From PALSA-1004 sp947474275 (GTDB lineage: Bacteria > Pseudomonadota > Gammaproteobacteria > Burkholderiales > SG8-41): a stretch of DNA of 64,000 nucleotides. The stretch spans positions 15,035 through 79,034 of the forward strand of contig CANJHY010000002.1 of assembly GCA_947474275.1 (NCBI GenBank), given 5' to 3'. The notes under the pieces were generated by a model. The model had not been told where the DNA came from. It worked only from the letters and a program-made list of their open reading frames with translations, and did not search any database. Positions 8,347 through 16,484 of the stretch are shown in pieces. The first letter of the stretch is position 1. The number at the start of each line of letters is the position of its first letter. The translations under genes and the position numbers were made by a program.

Positions 8347-9116
8347 AGGCGCCACGTACGCGGAGCAAAGCCGGGCGCACGGTGCTGGCGATAGACGCCG
8401 GCAATACGCGCATCAAATGGGGCGTCCACGATGGCGCGCGCTGGCAGGTGCAGGCGTCGCTCGAAACCGCGCGCGCCGGCAAACTGAAAGCCGCGCTCGC
8501 CCGCATCGACACGCCGCAAGTCATCGTGGTATCAAACGTCGCCGGCGCAGCGTTGCGAGAAAAATTGTTGCGTGCGTTGCCGGCGAAGCCCGCGCCGCGC
8601 TGGATCAAAAGCGAACGCGTGCAATGCGGTGTCCGGAGCAGCTATGCCACGCCGGGGCAACTCGGTTGCGATCGCTGGGCGGCGCTGATCGGGGCCTACC
8701 GGCTGTTCGGCGCGGCGTCCATCGTGGTTAATGCCGGTACCGCTCTGACGGTCGATGCGTTGACTGCGGACGGCGTATTCGCGGGCGGCATGATCGTTCC
8801 CGGCACGGATTTGATGCGCAAGGCGCTGGCAGCCAATACCGCGGCGTTGAAGCTGCGGCCCGGCGGGTTCAGTTTTTTTCCCGACGCGACCGGCGACGCC
8901 ATCATGAGCGGCGCGATCAACGCGGCGTGCGGGGCGGTCGAGCGCATGGCGCGGTTTCTCGAGGAGGCCGGCCAGGCCCACCCGTTGTGCGTGCTGTCGG
9001 GCGGCGGGGCGGCTTTGCTGGCGCCCCACCTTAGCCTTGAAGTCAAGGTAGTGGATAATCTGGTACTCGAAGGATTGCTGACGATTGCCGATGACGAGAC
9101 CAAGCGGGCGACCTGA
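8343..9116 (+). CDS. coaX: type III pantothenate kinase CoaX
   Basis: 257 residues. It phosphorylates pantothenate in the first committed step of CoA synthesis. The ASKHA ATPase phosphate loop AIDAGNTRIKWG is at about 16-27; VVNAGTALTVDAL and GGMIVPGTDLM follow, and SGGGAALL closes the adenosine site. It overlaps birA by 4 nt (ATGA), and the birA-coaX pair followed by a SPOR protein is a common betaproteobacterial order. Confidence 0.95.
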   Translation: MKAPRTRSKAGRTVLAIDAGNTRIKWGVHDGARWQVQASLETARAGKLKAALARIDTPQVIVVSNVAGAALREKLLRALPAKPAPRWIKSERVQCGVRSSYATPGQLGCDRWAALIGAYRLFGAASIVVNAGTALTVDALTADGVFAGGMIVPGTDLMRKALAANTAALKLRPGGFSFFPDATGDAIMSGAINAACGAVERMARFLEEAGQAHPLCVLSGGGAALLAPHLSLEVKVVDNLVLEGLLTIADDETKRAT

Positions 9117-9139
9117 CGTGCGGACGTGATGCATACACC

Positions 9140-9802
9140 ATGAGACTGCTGTTTTTGATTTTTTTGCTGCTCAATGCCGCGGCGTTCGGCTACATCCGTT
9201 TTGCGGAAAGCCGCACCGGCGCTGCTAACCAGATAGCGCTGCTGCAGATCGCGCCGGACAAGATGAAATTGCTGAAACCCGGCGCGCCGCGGCCCGAGCG
9301 CAAGGACGCGGCAAGTCCGCAGCCGGGGCTGGTCTGTCTCGAATGGGGCGCTTTTGCCGCCTATGAGACGGTGAAAGCGACAGCGGCGCTCGAAAAATTT
9401 GCGTTAGGCGACAAGGTCGCACAACGCGACGCGGGCGACAGCTACTGGGTGTACATTCCGCCGCTGAAGACCCAGGCCGATGCCGACAAGAAGGCGGGCG
9501 AATTAAAGGCGCACAGCGTCACCGATTTTTACGTAGTGCAGGACAATGAGCAGTGGCGATTTGCCGTTTCGCTCGGCATGTTCAAGACCGAAGAGGCCGC
9601 CAACAATTACCTCGTTCAGTTGCGGCAAAAAGGCGTGCGCTCGGCGGTCGCCGGCCCGCGCGGGGCGAAAACCAGCATGTTCGTGATTCGCGACCCCGGC
9701 GACGCGGTGGCCGCGAAAATCGCCGCGCTCAAGGCGGAGTTTCCCAACGCGCAGTTGAAGGCGACCACCTGCGCCGACGCGCAGCAGGCCGCAAAAAGTT
9801 AA
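9140..9802 (+). CDS. SPOR-domain membrane protein
   Basis: 220 residues with one N-terminal transmembrane segment (LLFLIFLLLNAAAFGYI, residues 3-19) and a periplasmic part ending in a SPOR-like domain (about 120-185, containing DFYVVQDNEQWRFAVSLGMF and EEAANNYLVQLRQKG). SPOR domains bind denuded glycan at the division site. It follows coaX by 23 nt in the same operon. Its TAA overlaps the converging rfaE2 stop, so there is no space for an intrinsic terminator. Confidence 0.85.
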   Translation: MRLLFLIFLLLNAAAFGYIRFAESRTGAANQIALLQIAPDKMKLLKPGAPRPERKDAASPQPGLVCLEWGAFAAYETVKATAALEKFALGDKVAQRDAGDSYWVYIPPLKTQADADKKAGELKAHSVTDFYVVQDNEQWRFAVSLGMFKTEEAANNYLVQLRQKGVRSAVAGPRGAKTSMFVIRDPGDAVAAKIAALKAEFPNAQLKATTCADAQQAAKS

Positions 9803-10284
9803 AGTCCGCGGATTTTTTTGAGCGTTTCGGTGGTCGATCGTTCGTGTATGAACGGTATCGAATGCACGGCGCCATGCCAGTTTTTGACTTCGGCCGCGCC
9901 GACGATTTTGTCCGCCGCCCAATCGCCGCCTTTGACCAGCACGTCGGGTTTGGTCAGCTTGATCAGCGCGAGCGGCGTGTCGTCGTCGAACCAGGTGACG
10001 ACGCTCACGGCCTCGAGCGCGGCAAGTACCGCCATGCGGTCGGCGAGCGCATTGATCGGGCGGTCCGGCCCTTTGCCCAGGCGCTGCACCGACGCATCGC
10101 TGTTGACGGCAACCAGCAGACTCGCGCCGAGAGCGCGCGCCTGCGCGAGATAGCTCGCGTGTCCGCGGTGCAGGATGTCGAATACGCCGTTGGTAAACAC
10201 CAGCGGCCGCGCCAGTTGCGCGATGCGCGCGGTCAGTTCCGCAGGCGCGCAGACCTTGGATTCAAAGGCGGGGACAGGATGCAT
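9799..10284 (-). CDS. rfaE2: D-glycero-beta-D-manno-heptose 1-phosphate adenylyltransferase
   Basis: 161 residues, the stand-alone nucleotidyltransferase half of HldE. It makes ADP-heptose for the LPS core. The HxGH signature is H39-R-G-H42 within GVFDILHRGHASYL; a second hallmark is SIPFIHERSTTETLKKIR at the C-terminus. The kinase half (rfaE1) is not in the window. The start at 10284 (MHPVPAFES) is chosen over a longer Ala-rich frame. Confidence 0.93.
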   Translation of the reverse strand: MHPVPAFESKVCAPAELTARIAQLARPLVFTNGVFDILHRGHASYLAQARALGASLLVAVNSDASVQRLGKGPDRPINALADRMAVLAALEAVSVVTWFDDDTPLALIKLTKPDVLVKGGDWAADKIVGAAEVKNWHGAVHSIPFIHERSTTETLKKIRGL

Positions 10285-10447
10285 GTCACAAGTGTAACTC
10301 GCCGCCGCTGCCGCGCCAAACCCGCTTATCCTCATGCTGCCAATTGCAATGTGTGGAAGCGCACCGACTGCCGCGGCGAGCGTCGTTTACGCTCGGTGGC
10401 GTGACAGTGAAAGCAAGGCGGGCGACATGAATACAACGATGTGAATC

Positions 10448-10585
10448 GTGCTGGGCGCGACGGCGGGCGTGGTGCTGATTTATTTTCTGGTCATGCGGGT
10501 GTTCTTCCGCCAAAGCCGCGCGCTCGACCGCCAGATCGATTACAGCAAGATGCGCAAGTGGGGCGACGAAGACGGCAAGGATTAA
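10448..10585 (+). CDS. small single-helix membrane protein with an in-frame TGA near its start
   Basis: From GTG 10448 the frame gives 45 residues: a transmembrane segment (LGATAGVVLIYFLVMRVFF) followed by SRALDRQIDYSKMRKW and an acidic tail GDEDGKD, a pattern resembling small conserved proteobacterial membrane proteins. In the same frame an ATG with an upstream AAGGCGGG lies at 10427, but codon 6 (10442-10444) is TGA. Either translation starts at the GTG or the gene carries a nonsense mutation. Its TAA overlaps the converging cbpM fragment. Confidence 0.5.
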   Translation: MLGATAGVVLIYFLVMRVFFRQSRALDRQIDYSKMRKWGDEDGKD

Positions 10586-10836
10586 AGCAGCCGGCGAGGC
10601 AATTGAGCGCGCAACTCGCGCAATTCCGCTTCAAGCGCGCCGATACGCGAGACGAATGCCAGTGCCAGCGCCAGTGCATGCGGATCGAGGTCGAAGTCGC
10701 TGCGCAGGCGCCGCGCGGTGCGCACGGTGACGACGCAGTTTCCGGTGAAGATCCATTCCGTGCTGCGCGGATCGGTCGGGGCGAGCGCGCCGTGCTCGAC
10801 CAGTTCGCGCAACTCATCTGCCGACGCGCCGGATGA
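10582..10836 (-). pseudogene. cbpM: chaperone modulator CbpM, 5'-truncated
   Basis: The frame reads SSGASADELRELVEHGALAP, then TEWIFTGNCVVTVRTARRL and a C-terminal helix EAELRELRAQLPRRLL, matching CbpM, the anti-adaptor that binds the J-domain of CbpA. The first 10-20 residues of CbpM are missing and no start codon other than a TTG inside the domain (10812) is available. The 5' end runs directly into the middle of cbpA in another frame, so one deletion removed the cbpA 3' end and the cbpM start. Confidence 0.6.
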
Positions 10837-11359
10837 CTCCGCGCGCCTTGAATTCGCGCGGCACCCGGCGCAGGCGCCCGTACTCGTCGTACTCCGGAAT
10901 GCTGAGATTCAGATCCAGCAGCGTTCCGCGGTACGCGTCGTCGAGGGAAATTTGCGCGCTGACTTCGAAGTCCTGGCCCGGGATCGGCACGTCGAAGCGC
11001 TGCCCGCCGCCCGCTTGCCCGCCGCGCTGCCGGCCGCCGGCAAGCCCCGCGAACAGATCCGCCAGATCGGCATCGTCAAACGCGAACCCGTTGTCGGCGT
11101 AGCGTTTCTCCCAGTCCGGCGGCGGCCGGAAATCCTGCCCCGATTGATGGCTGCCCAACTGGTCATATGCAGCGCGCTTGTCTGCGTCCTTGAGGGTTTC
11201 GTACGCTTCGGCGACGTCCTTGAATTTTTCCTCGCCATCCGGGTCTTTGGAGACGTCGGGATGATATTTGCGCGCGAGTTTGCGATACGCTTTCTTGATC
11301 GCGTCGGCATCGGCATTGCGCTCGAGGCCGAGGGTTTTGTAGTAGTCCTTGTATTTCAT
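10814..11359 (-). CDS. cbpA: DnaJ-family co-chaperone CbpA, C-terminally truncated
   Basis: 181 residues: a J-domain (about 1-68, MKYKDYYKTLGLERNADADA; HPD at KYHPDVSKD), a G-rich linker, and the first beta-domain (ISLDDAYRGTLLDLNLSIPEY). It should continue for about 130 more residues through the second substrate-binding domain and dimerisation region. Instead, after RRVPREFKAR the frame turns to GVIRRVGR and stops inside sequence that encodes CbpM in another frame. The J-domain could still stimulate DnaK, but substrate binding is likely impaired. Confidence 0.75.
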   Translation of the reverse strand: MKYKDYYKTLGLERNADADAIKKAYRKLARKYHPDVSKDPDGEEKFKDVAEAYETLKDADKRAAYDQLGSHQSGQDFRPPPDWEKRYADNGFAFDDADLADLFAGLAGGRQRGGQAGGGQRFDVPIPGQDFEVSAQISLDDAYRGTLLDLNLSIPEYDEYGRLRRVPREFKARGVIRRVGR

Positions 11360-11441
11360 GCGCGCGCTCCGGCGCCGTCGCGCGGGCGCTTGCCGGGCAG
11401 GACCACGTTTGCTTGCCTTGGCGCCGGTGCGTCAGCCCGGC

Positions 11442-12017
11442 TTAGTCGAGATATTCGAACAGCTTGACGACTTTCTGCACGCCGCTGGTGGTGCGCGTGA
11501 TCTCGACCGCGTCGTCGGCTTCCTTGCGTTTTACCAGGCCCAGCAGGTAGACAGCGCTGGCTTCGGTCACCACTTTGACGTGCACCGGGTTAAACAGCCG
11601 CTGGTCGACAAACCGCGCTTTGACTTTCGACGTGATGAACGAATCGTTGGCGCGCGCCGACAGGGGGGTGACGTTGCCGACAGTGATCTCGTTATAAACG
11701 CCGCGCACGTTTTCAACCGCGCGCACGATTTTTTCGATTTCCGTCCTCGTCGCGGCGTCCTTCACCTCGCCGGTAATGAGCACCATCCGGCTGAAGCTTG
11801 TGATGTTGATGTGCGCGTCCTTGAAGCGGTCGCCGACGCGTTGCCCGGATTTCAGTTCGATGCCCTGGTCTTCGGTGACGGTGCCGACGGTGCGCCGGTC
11901 TTCGCCGACCAGCACGGCGGTTCCGGCGCCGCCGACAACCGCGGCGACACAGCCGGACAGCACAGATGCAATGACGGGGAATACGGCCAGCAGTGCCAGC
12001 AAACGTAATTTATGCAT
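11442..12017 (-). CDS. dolP: outer-membrane BON-domain lipoprotein (DolP/YraP type)
   Basis: 191 residues with a lipoprotein signal (lipobox VLSGC at about 19-23) and two BON domains: about 65-110 (DAHINITSFSRMVLITGEV) and 125-185 (KVKARFVDQRLFNPVHVKVV). DolP supports outer-membrane integrity and the BAM complex. It is last in the minus-strand order lpoA-yraN-diaA-dolP, the same as in Escherichia coli. The start at 12017 is two nt from the diaA stop; the longer upstream frame is discarded. Confidence 0.88.
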   Translation of the reverse strand: MHKLRLLALLAVFPVIASVLSGCVAAVVGGAGTAVLVGEDRRTVGTVTEDQGIELKSGQRVGDRFKDAHINITSFSRMVLITGEVKDAATRTEIEKIVRAVENVRGVYNEITVGNVTPLSARANDSFITSKVKARFVDQRLFNPVHVKVVTEASAVYLLGLVKRKEADDAVEITRTTSGVQKVVKLFEYLD

Positions 12018-12019
12018 AT

Positions 12020-12610
12020 TCACTCCACCCCCAGTAGCAGACAATCGATTGCATCGCACAGGCAATGCAGCGTAAGTAAATGAACTTCCTGTATGCGCGC
12101 GGTGCTTTGCGCCGGCACGCAGATATGTATATCGGTCAGTTGCAGTGCCTCGGTCATCTGGCCGCCATTGCGGCCGCTCAGCGCCACCACGTTCATGCCG
12201 TTCTCATGCGCCGCAACGATCGCCGCCAGCACGTTTTTCGAGTTGCCGCTGGTCGAGATGGCGAGCAGCACGTCGTTTTTATGGCCAAGGGCGCGCACCT
12301 GTTTCGAGAAAATCTGTTCAAAATCGTAATCGTTCGCGATCGACGTCATGGTCGATGAATCCGTCGTAAGTGCCATCGCGGCCAGCCCCGGGCGCTCCAT
12401 CTCGAAGCGATTCAGGAGTTCAGCCGCGAAATGCTGCGAATCCGCCGCCGAGCCGCCGTTGCCACAGGCGAGTATCTTGCCGTCGGCACGCAGGCACTGC
12501 ACCATGCGCTCGGCGGCTGCGGCAATCGGTCCCGCCAGCGCATCCATGCTCTGGAGTTTGAGATGCGCACTCTCGGAAAAGTTCTCGCTGATGCGACTTA
12601 TTAAATCCAT
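12020..12610 (-). CDS. diaA: SIS-domain protein DiaA/GmhA family
   Basis: 196 residues forming a single SIS domain: CGNGGSAADSQHFAAELL (about 49-66), ALTTDSSTMTSIAND and LLAISTSGNSKNV. The zinc-binding residues of phosphoheptose isomerase (H and E in SQHFAAE, Q and H in RIQEVH) are present. The FEMERPGLAAMALTTD stretch and the rsmI/lpoA/yraN/dolP setting favour DiaA, the DnaA-binding replication initiator factor; a heptose isomerase role is the alternative. It lies 36 nt downstream of yraN. Confidence 0.85.
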   Translation of the reverse strand: MDLISRISENFSESAHLKLQSMDALAGPIAAAAERMVQCLRADGKILACGNGGSAADSQHFAAELLNRFEMERPGLAAMALTTDSSTMTSIANDYDFEQIFSKQVRALGHKNDVLLAISTSGNSKNVLAAIVAAHENGMNVVALSGRNGGQMTEALQLTDIHICVPAQSTARIQEVHLLTLHCLCDAIDCLLLGVE

Positions 12611-12646
12611 TTTCGGATCCGTAAAATGCGCGGATTATCCCATAAA

Positions 12647-12988
12647 TCACTCGGTGAACGCATTTTTGAGCCACTCGATCGAGTTATCCGTGCCGTTTAT
12701 GAGCAGCGCATCGAAGCGGCATGCGGGCGGGCGCGCGATGCCGGCCAGGTAGTGGCGCGCCGTGCGCAGCAACTTCGCGCGCTTGGCGGCGGTGATGCTG
12801 GCGGCAGCACCGCCGAAGCGGTTACTCGAGCGCATGCGCACTTCGACGAACACCAGCGTTTTACCTTCGCGCGCGACGACGTCGATCTCGCCGAAACGGC
12901 AGCGATAGTTGCGCGCTACCAGCGTCAGCCCTGCTTGCTGCAGATAGGCGGCGGCGAGGTTCTCGGCTTCCGCGCCGCGCGCGCTCAT
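12647..12988 (-). CDS. yraN: YraN-family endonuclease-like protein (UPF0102)
   Basis: 113 residues: GAEAENLAAAYLQQAGLTLV, NYRCRFGEIDVVAREGKTLVFVEVRMR and the closing CRFDALLING form the restriction-endonuclease-like UPF0102 fold (E, D and ExK-like positions in GEIDVV...FVEVR). The true role is unsettled; links to DNA processing have been proposed. The ATG overlaps the lpoA stop as ATGA, so the two are translationally coupled. Confidence 0.92.
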   Translation of the reverse strand: MSARGAEAENLAAAYLQQAGLTLVARNYRCRFGEIDVVAREGKTLVFVEVRMRSSNRFGGAAASITAAKRAKLLRTARHYLAGIARPPACRFDALLINGTDNSIEWLKNAFTE

Positions 12989-14061
12989 CGGCGGGATTTG
13001 AGCACGACGGTCTTGCCGTCGACGAACTGGGCGGGAGTCAGCTCGCGCACGAACCTTTGATCGCGCGTCATGCGGATCTGGCCGGTCACGCCATCGAGCC
13101 TGACATCGCGATTGTTGTTCAGGAGTTCGAGCCCGATCCGGAACGCGTCTATTCCAAGCGCGTAGAGGCGCTCGAAGTCGACCGCATCGCCCAACTGCGC
13201 GCGCGGGTAGATCATCACGGCCGGGTGATCGGGTTGCAAGAGCCACGGCATCTCGACAATGCGCACGAGGTTCAGCTCCTGCGCGACCGTTTTGCCGCCG
13301 GGATTGACCTGCGACGTCGCGTAAATCGCGATGTTGTTTCCGAGATAAGGCCGCACCGTGCGCGCGCGCGCGTAATCCACGGCCAGGAAAATCATGTCGG
13401 TGCCGCTGGTGTCCGCGGTCTGGCGCAGTTTGGTAAGGCTCGCCTGGTCGGCGTCAAAATTGACGTCGGCGACGGTGATGCCGCCGCGCCGCGCAAATTC
13501 CTCGACGAAAGCCTGGCGCATGCGTTTGCTGAGCGGCGAGCCGTCGACGAGAACGTAGGTGTTGCGGCGGCTGTCATCGCGCGCCATTTGCGCAACCTGG
13601 CGCGCCTCCTGTTCGATGCCGAGGCCGAACAGATAAAGGCGAGGCGGTTGCTGAGACCCCGCGTCCAGCGCGTTCAATGCCAAGGTCGGCACGCTCACCA
13701 GCGCGCTGGCGGCAATCGCCGCCACGCCGCTGCGCGTGAGCGGGCCCACCACCAGTTGCGCGCCTGACTCAATCGCCTGCTCGTAGATGGTCAGCACGTT
13801 GAGTGTGTCTTCGTTGACCGTATAAACCCGGAACGGCAGCGCGTTTTTGCCGGCGGCCCTGGCGCCGGCGGCGAAACCCAGGCGCACGGCGTCGGCATGG
13901 CGGCCGAACGAAGGGGAAGTCAGCGGCAATATCAACGCGATATGCGGTTCGCGTGCGGCGGCGTGGGCGGCATCGGTAGCGAACGTGAGCGCGGCCCCGT
14001 ATAGTAGCGCCCGGAACAAAGTCAGGAAGACAGCCAGGCGATGAACGATACGGCGCATCAT
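12985..14061 (-). CDS. lpoA: penicillin-binding protein activator LpoA, C-terminal-domain-only form
   Basis: 358 residues. An export signal (about 1-35, ending DAAHAAA) leads into a two-lobed binding-protein fold: PHIALILPLTSPSFGRHADA, LVVGPLTRSGVAAIA, NTYVLVDGSPLSKRM and IYATSQVNPGG. This corresponds to the LppC/LpoA C-terminal domain that activates the class A enzyme PBP1A. The N-terminal TPR domain of the enterobacterial protein is missing and there is no lipobox cysteine, so it may be soluble in the periplasm. Its 5' end overlaps the divergent rsmI by up to 21 nt; starting at the second Met is possible. Confidence 0.85.
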   Translation of the reverse strand: MMRRIVHRLAVFLTLFRALLYGAALTFATDAAHAAAREPHIALILPLTSPSFGRHADAVRLGFAAGARAAGKNALPFRVYTVNEDTLNVLTIYEQAIESGAQLVVGPLTRSGVAAIAASALVSVPTLALNALDAGSQQPPRLYLFGLGIEQEARQVAQMARDDSRRNTYVLVDGSPLSKRMRQAFVEEFARRGGITVADVNFDADQASLTKLRQTADTSGTDMIFLAVDYARARTVRPYLGNNIAIYATSQVNPGGKTVAQELNLVRIVEMPWLLQPDHPAVMIYPRAQLGDAVDFERLYALGIDAFRIGLELLNNNRDVRLDGVTGQIRMTRDQRFVRELTPAQFVDGKTVVLKSRR

Positions 14062-14919
14062 GGGCAGGCGGGAATGGAGCGGCCTTCATTATATGTAGTC
14101 GCCACACCGATTGGAAATCTCGCCGATATCACATTGCGCGCGCTCGATGTGCTGAAACGAGTCGACGTGATTGCGGCGGAGGATACGCGGCTTGCCTCGC
14201 GGCTGCTCAAACACCACGGTATTACGACGCGGCTGATGGCGGTGCACGAACACAACGAGCGCGGTGCGGCGCAGAAAATTGTGCAATTGCTGGCGCAGGG
14301 CAAATCCATCGCGCTCATCAGCGATGCCGGCACGCCGGCGATTTCCGATCCGGGCGCGCTGGCGGTTGCGGCGGTAAGGCAGGCCGGTTACCCGGTCGTA
14401 CCGGTGCCGGGCGCGAACGCGGCGCTGTGCGCGCTGTCTGCCGCCGGCCTCGCGGCGCCGCATTTTCTGTTTTACGGGTTTTTACCGGCGCAGGCCGCCG
14501 CGCGCAAACGCGAACTGGCGGCGCTCAAGGCGTTGCCTTACCTGCTGGTGTTTTACGAGGCGCCGCATCGCGTGGTCGCCAGCGTCGCCGACATCGCGGC
14601 GGTGCTCGGCGATACGCGCATGGTCACCATCGCGCGCGAGCTGACCAAGCTGTTCGAGACCATCCATAGCTGTGCGCTCGGAGAGGCGGCGGCGTGGTTT
14701 GCTCAGGATGCCAATCAGGTCAAGGGCGAATTCGTGCTGCTAGTCGACGGCGCGCCGGCCGCTGATGCGGCGGATGACGGCGCGGTCCAGCGCGTGCTTG
14801 CGGCGCTGATGCGCGAATTGCCGTTGAAGCAGGCGGTCAAGCTGGCGGCCGACATTACCGACGCGCGCAAGAACGACGTCTACGAACTGGCGCTGCGCAT
14901 GAAGAAAAATCCCGATTGA
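14041..14919 (+). CDS. rsmI: 16S rRNA (cytidine(1402)-2'-O)-methyltransferase RsmI
   Basis: 292 residues. It uses SAM to methylate the ribose of C1402 in the ribosomal P site. Motifs: LYVVATPIGNLADITLRAL at about 17-35, IAAEDTRLASRLLKHHGI, VHEHNERGAA, LISDAGTPAISDPG and VFYEAPHRV. The tetrapyrrole-methylase-like domain is complete and the C-terminal helical region ends DVYELAL. The ATG at 14041 is kept because relatives carry a similar short N-terminal lead; ATG 14074 is an alternative that would remove the overlap with lpoA. Confidence 0.95.
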   Translation: MNDTAHHGQAGMERPSLYVVATPIGNLADITLRALDVLKRVDVIAAEDTRLASRLLKHHGITTRLMAVHEHNERGAAQKIVQLLAQGKSIALISDAGTPAISDPGALAVAAVRQAGYPVVPVPGANAALCALSAAGLAAPHFLFYGFLPAQAAARKRELAALKALPYLLVFYEAPHRVVASVADIAAVLGDTRMVTIARELTKLFETIHSCALGEAAAWFAQDANQVKGEFVLLVDGAPAADAADDGAVQRVLAALMRELPLKQAVKLAADITDARKNDVYELALRMKKNPD

Positions 14920-14974
14920 ATTTTACTAATCGCGGGGCAGCGCTTAAGATTGATACAAAATCAGGGGAGAATCA

Positions 14975-16006
14975 ATGAGCCGAGTCACCATCACCCGTCC
15001 CGACGACTGGCATTTGCATCTGCGCGACGGCGATCATATGCGCGCGGTGCTGCCGGACGTGGCGCGGCGCTTCGCGCGCGCCATCGTCATGCCGAACCTG
15101 AAGCCGCCCGTCACGACTACGGAAATGGCGATCGGCTATCGTGAGCGCATTCTGTCGGCGCTGCCCAACGGCATGCGGTTCGATCCGTTGATGACGCTGT
15201 ATCTCACCGACAACACCAGCGGCAAGGAAATCCAGCGCGCCAAGGCGAGCGGCATCGTGCATGCGGTCAAATATTATCCGGCCGGCGCCACCACCAATTC
15301 GGACGCGGGCGTCACCGAACTCGGCAAATGCGAAGACGCGCTTGCCGCAATGGAGGAATGCGGCCTGCCGCTGCTGGTACACGGCGAGGTGACGTTTCCC
15401 AATGTTGATATTTTCGACCGCGAGAAACTCTTTATCGACCGCGTATTGATTCCGGCGCTGCAAAAATTTCCCAAGCTGCGCCTGGTTTTCGAGCACATCA
15501 CGACCAAGGAGGCGGTGCGCTTCGTGCTCGGCTCGCCGCCGCGCATCGCCGCGACAATCACCGCGCACCACCTGCTGCTCAACCGCAATGCGCTGTTTGC
15601 AGGCGGCATCCGCCCGCACCATTTCTGCCTGCCGATATTGAAGCGCGAAGACGACCGCCTGGCCCTGATCGAGGCCGCCACCAGCGGCAATCCGAAATTT
15701 TTTCTCGGCACCGACAGCGCGCCGCATGCGCGCGACACCAAGGAGGCGACGTGCGGGTGCGCGGGCATGTATACGTCGCATGCCGGGATCGAGCTCTACG
15801 CCGAGATTTTCGGCGCTTACAATGCGCTCGAAAAGCTCGAAGGTTTTGCCAGCGTATTCGGCCCGGTTTTCTACGGGCTGCCGCGCAATATCGACAAGAT
15901 CACGCTGGTGAAAGAAGTGTGGAACGTGCCCAAGGATCTGCCTTTTCACAAGGGCACCCTGGTGCCGTTCCGCGCCGGCGGCACGGTGGGCTGGCGCATG
16001 CTATAG
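14975..16006 (+). CDS. pyrC: dihydroorotase (class II)
   Basis: 343 residues. It closes carbamoyl-aspartate to dihydroorotate in pyrimidine synthesis. Zinc ligands are visible: the HxH in DDWHLHLRDGD (about 11-21), the carboxylated lysine in HAVKYYPAGATTNSDAG, histidines in LLVHGEVT and FEHITTKEA, and the aspartate in GTDSAPHARDTKE. An AGGGGAGA ribosome binding site precedes the ATG. The enzyme appears complete and stands alone between rsmI and rnpB. Confidence 0.97.
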   Translation: MSRVTITRPDDWHLHLRDGDHMRAVLPDVARRFARAIVMPNLKPPVTTTEMAIGYRERILSALPNGMRFDPLMTLYLTDNTSGKEIQRAKASGIVHAVKYYPAGATTNSDAGVTELGKCEDALAAMEECGLPLLVHGEVTFPNVDIFDREKLFIDRVLIPALQKFPKLRLVFEHITTKEAVRFVLGSPPRIAATITAHHLLLNRNALFAGGIRPHHFCLPILKREDDRLALIEAATSGNPKFFLGTDSAPHARDTKEATCGCAGMYTSHAGIELYAEIFGAYNALEKLEGFASVFGPVFYGLPRNIDKITLVKEVWNVPKDLPFHKGTLVPFRAGGTVGWRML

Positions 16007-16081
16007 GGCGCTTGCCGGCGGGGGAATATCCCGCCGCAACGGTGCGCGGCCCTGGCGGTCGCTGCGTGTTAAAATTCGCGC

Positions 16082-16402
16082 GGGAGTTGGCCAGGCAGTC
16101 GCTGTCGGCGAGCATGTCGCGCCGGTAGAGGAAAGTCCGGGCTCCGCAGGGTAGGGTGACGGCTAACGACCGTCCGCCGTGAGGCGAGGAACAGGGCCAC
16201 AGAGACGAGTCCGCCGCGGCACATTGCGGCGGGGTGAAACGCGGCAACCTCCACCCGGAGCAACACCAAATAGGCAAGCTATGACGTGACCCACTGAGCT
16301 TGCGGGTAGGTGGCTAGAGCGTGCGGGCAACCGTACGTCGAGAGGAATGACTGTCACGGGGGCGCAAGCCTTCGACAGAACCCGGCTTATCGGCCGACTC
16401 CC
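16082..16402 (+). ncRNA. rnpB: RNase P RNA, bacterial class A
   Basis: The catalytic RNA of tRNA 5' maturation. The 5' GGGAGTTGGCC (16082-16092) pairs with 3' GGCCGACTCCC (16392-16402) to form P1. Conserved core elements are present in order: GAGGAAAGTCCGGGCTCC (about 16127-16144), CAGGGTAGGGTGACGGCTAACG, GGGTGAAACGCGGCAA, ACACCAAATAGG, GAGAGGAATGACTG and ACAGAACCCGGCTTA. A -10-like TAAAAT lies at 16070-16075, six nt before the inferred 5' end; I saw no good -35. Confidence 0.96.
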
Positions 16403-16484
16403 ACTTCCGATAATCGCGTGCGTTCGGTTGCAAGCGCCGCGGAACGCGCCGTGTGCTTTAACTGCGAATTGTTAAGGACTGAAC

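Noticed and set aside
10427..10447. TGA read as selenocysteine in the small membrane protein
   Set aside because: No SECIS-like hairpin or redox context; a nonsense change or GTG start is simpler.
16007..16081. Possible small gene or tRNA between pyrC and rnpB
   Set aside because: Only GC-rich spacer and the rnpB upstream region; no cloverleaf or frame with a start signal.
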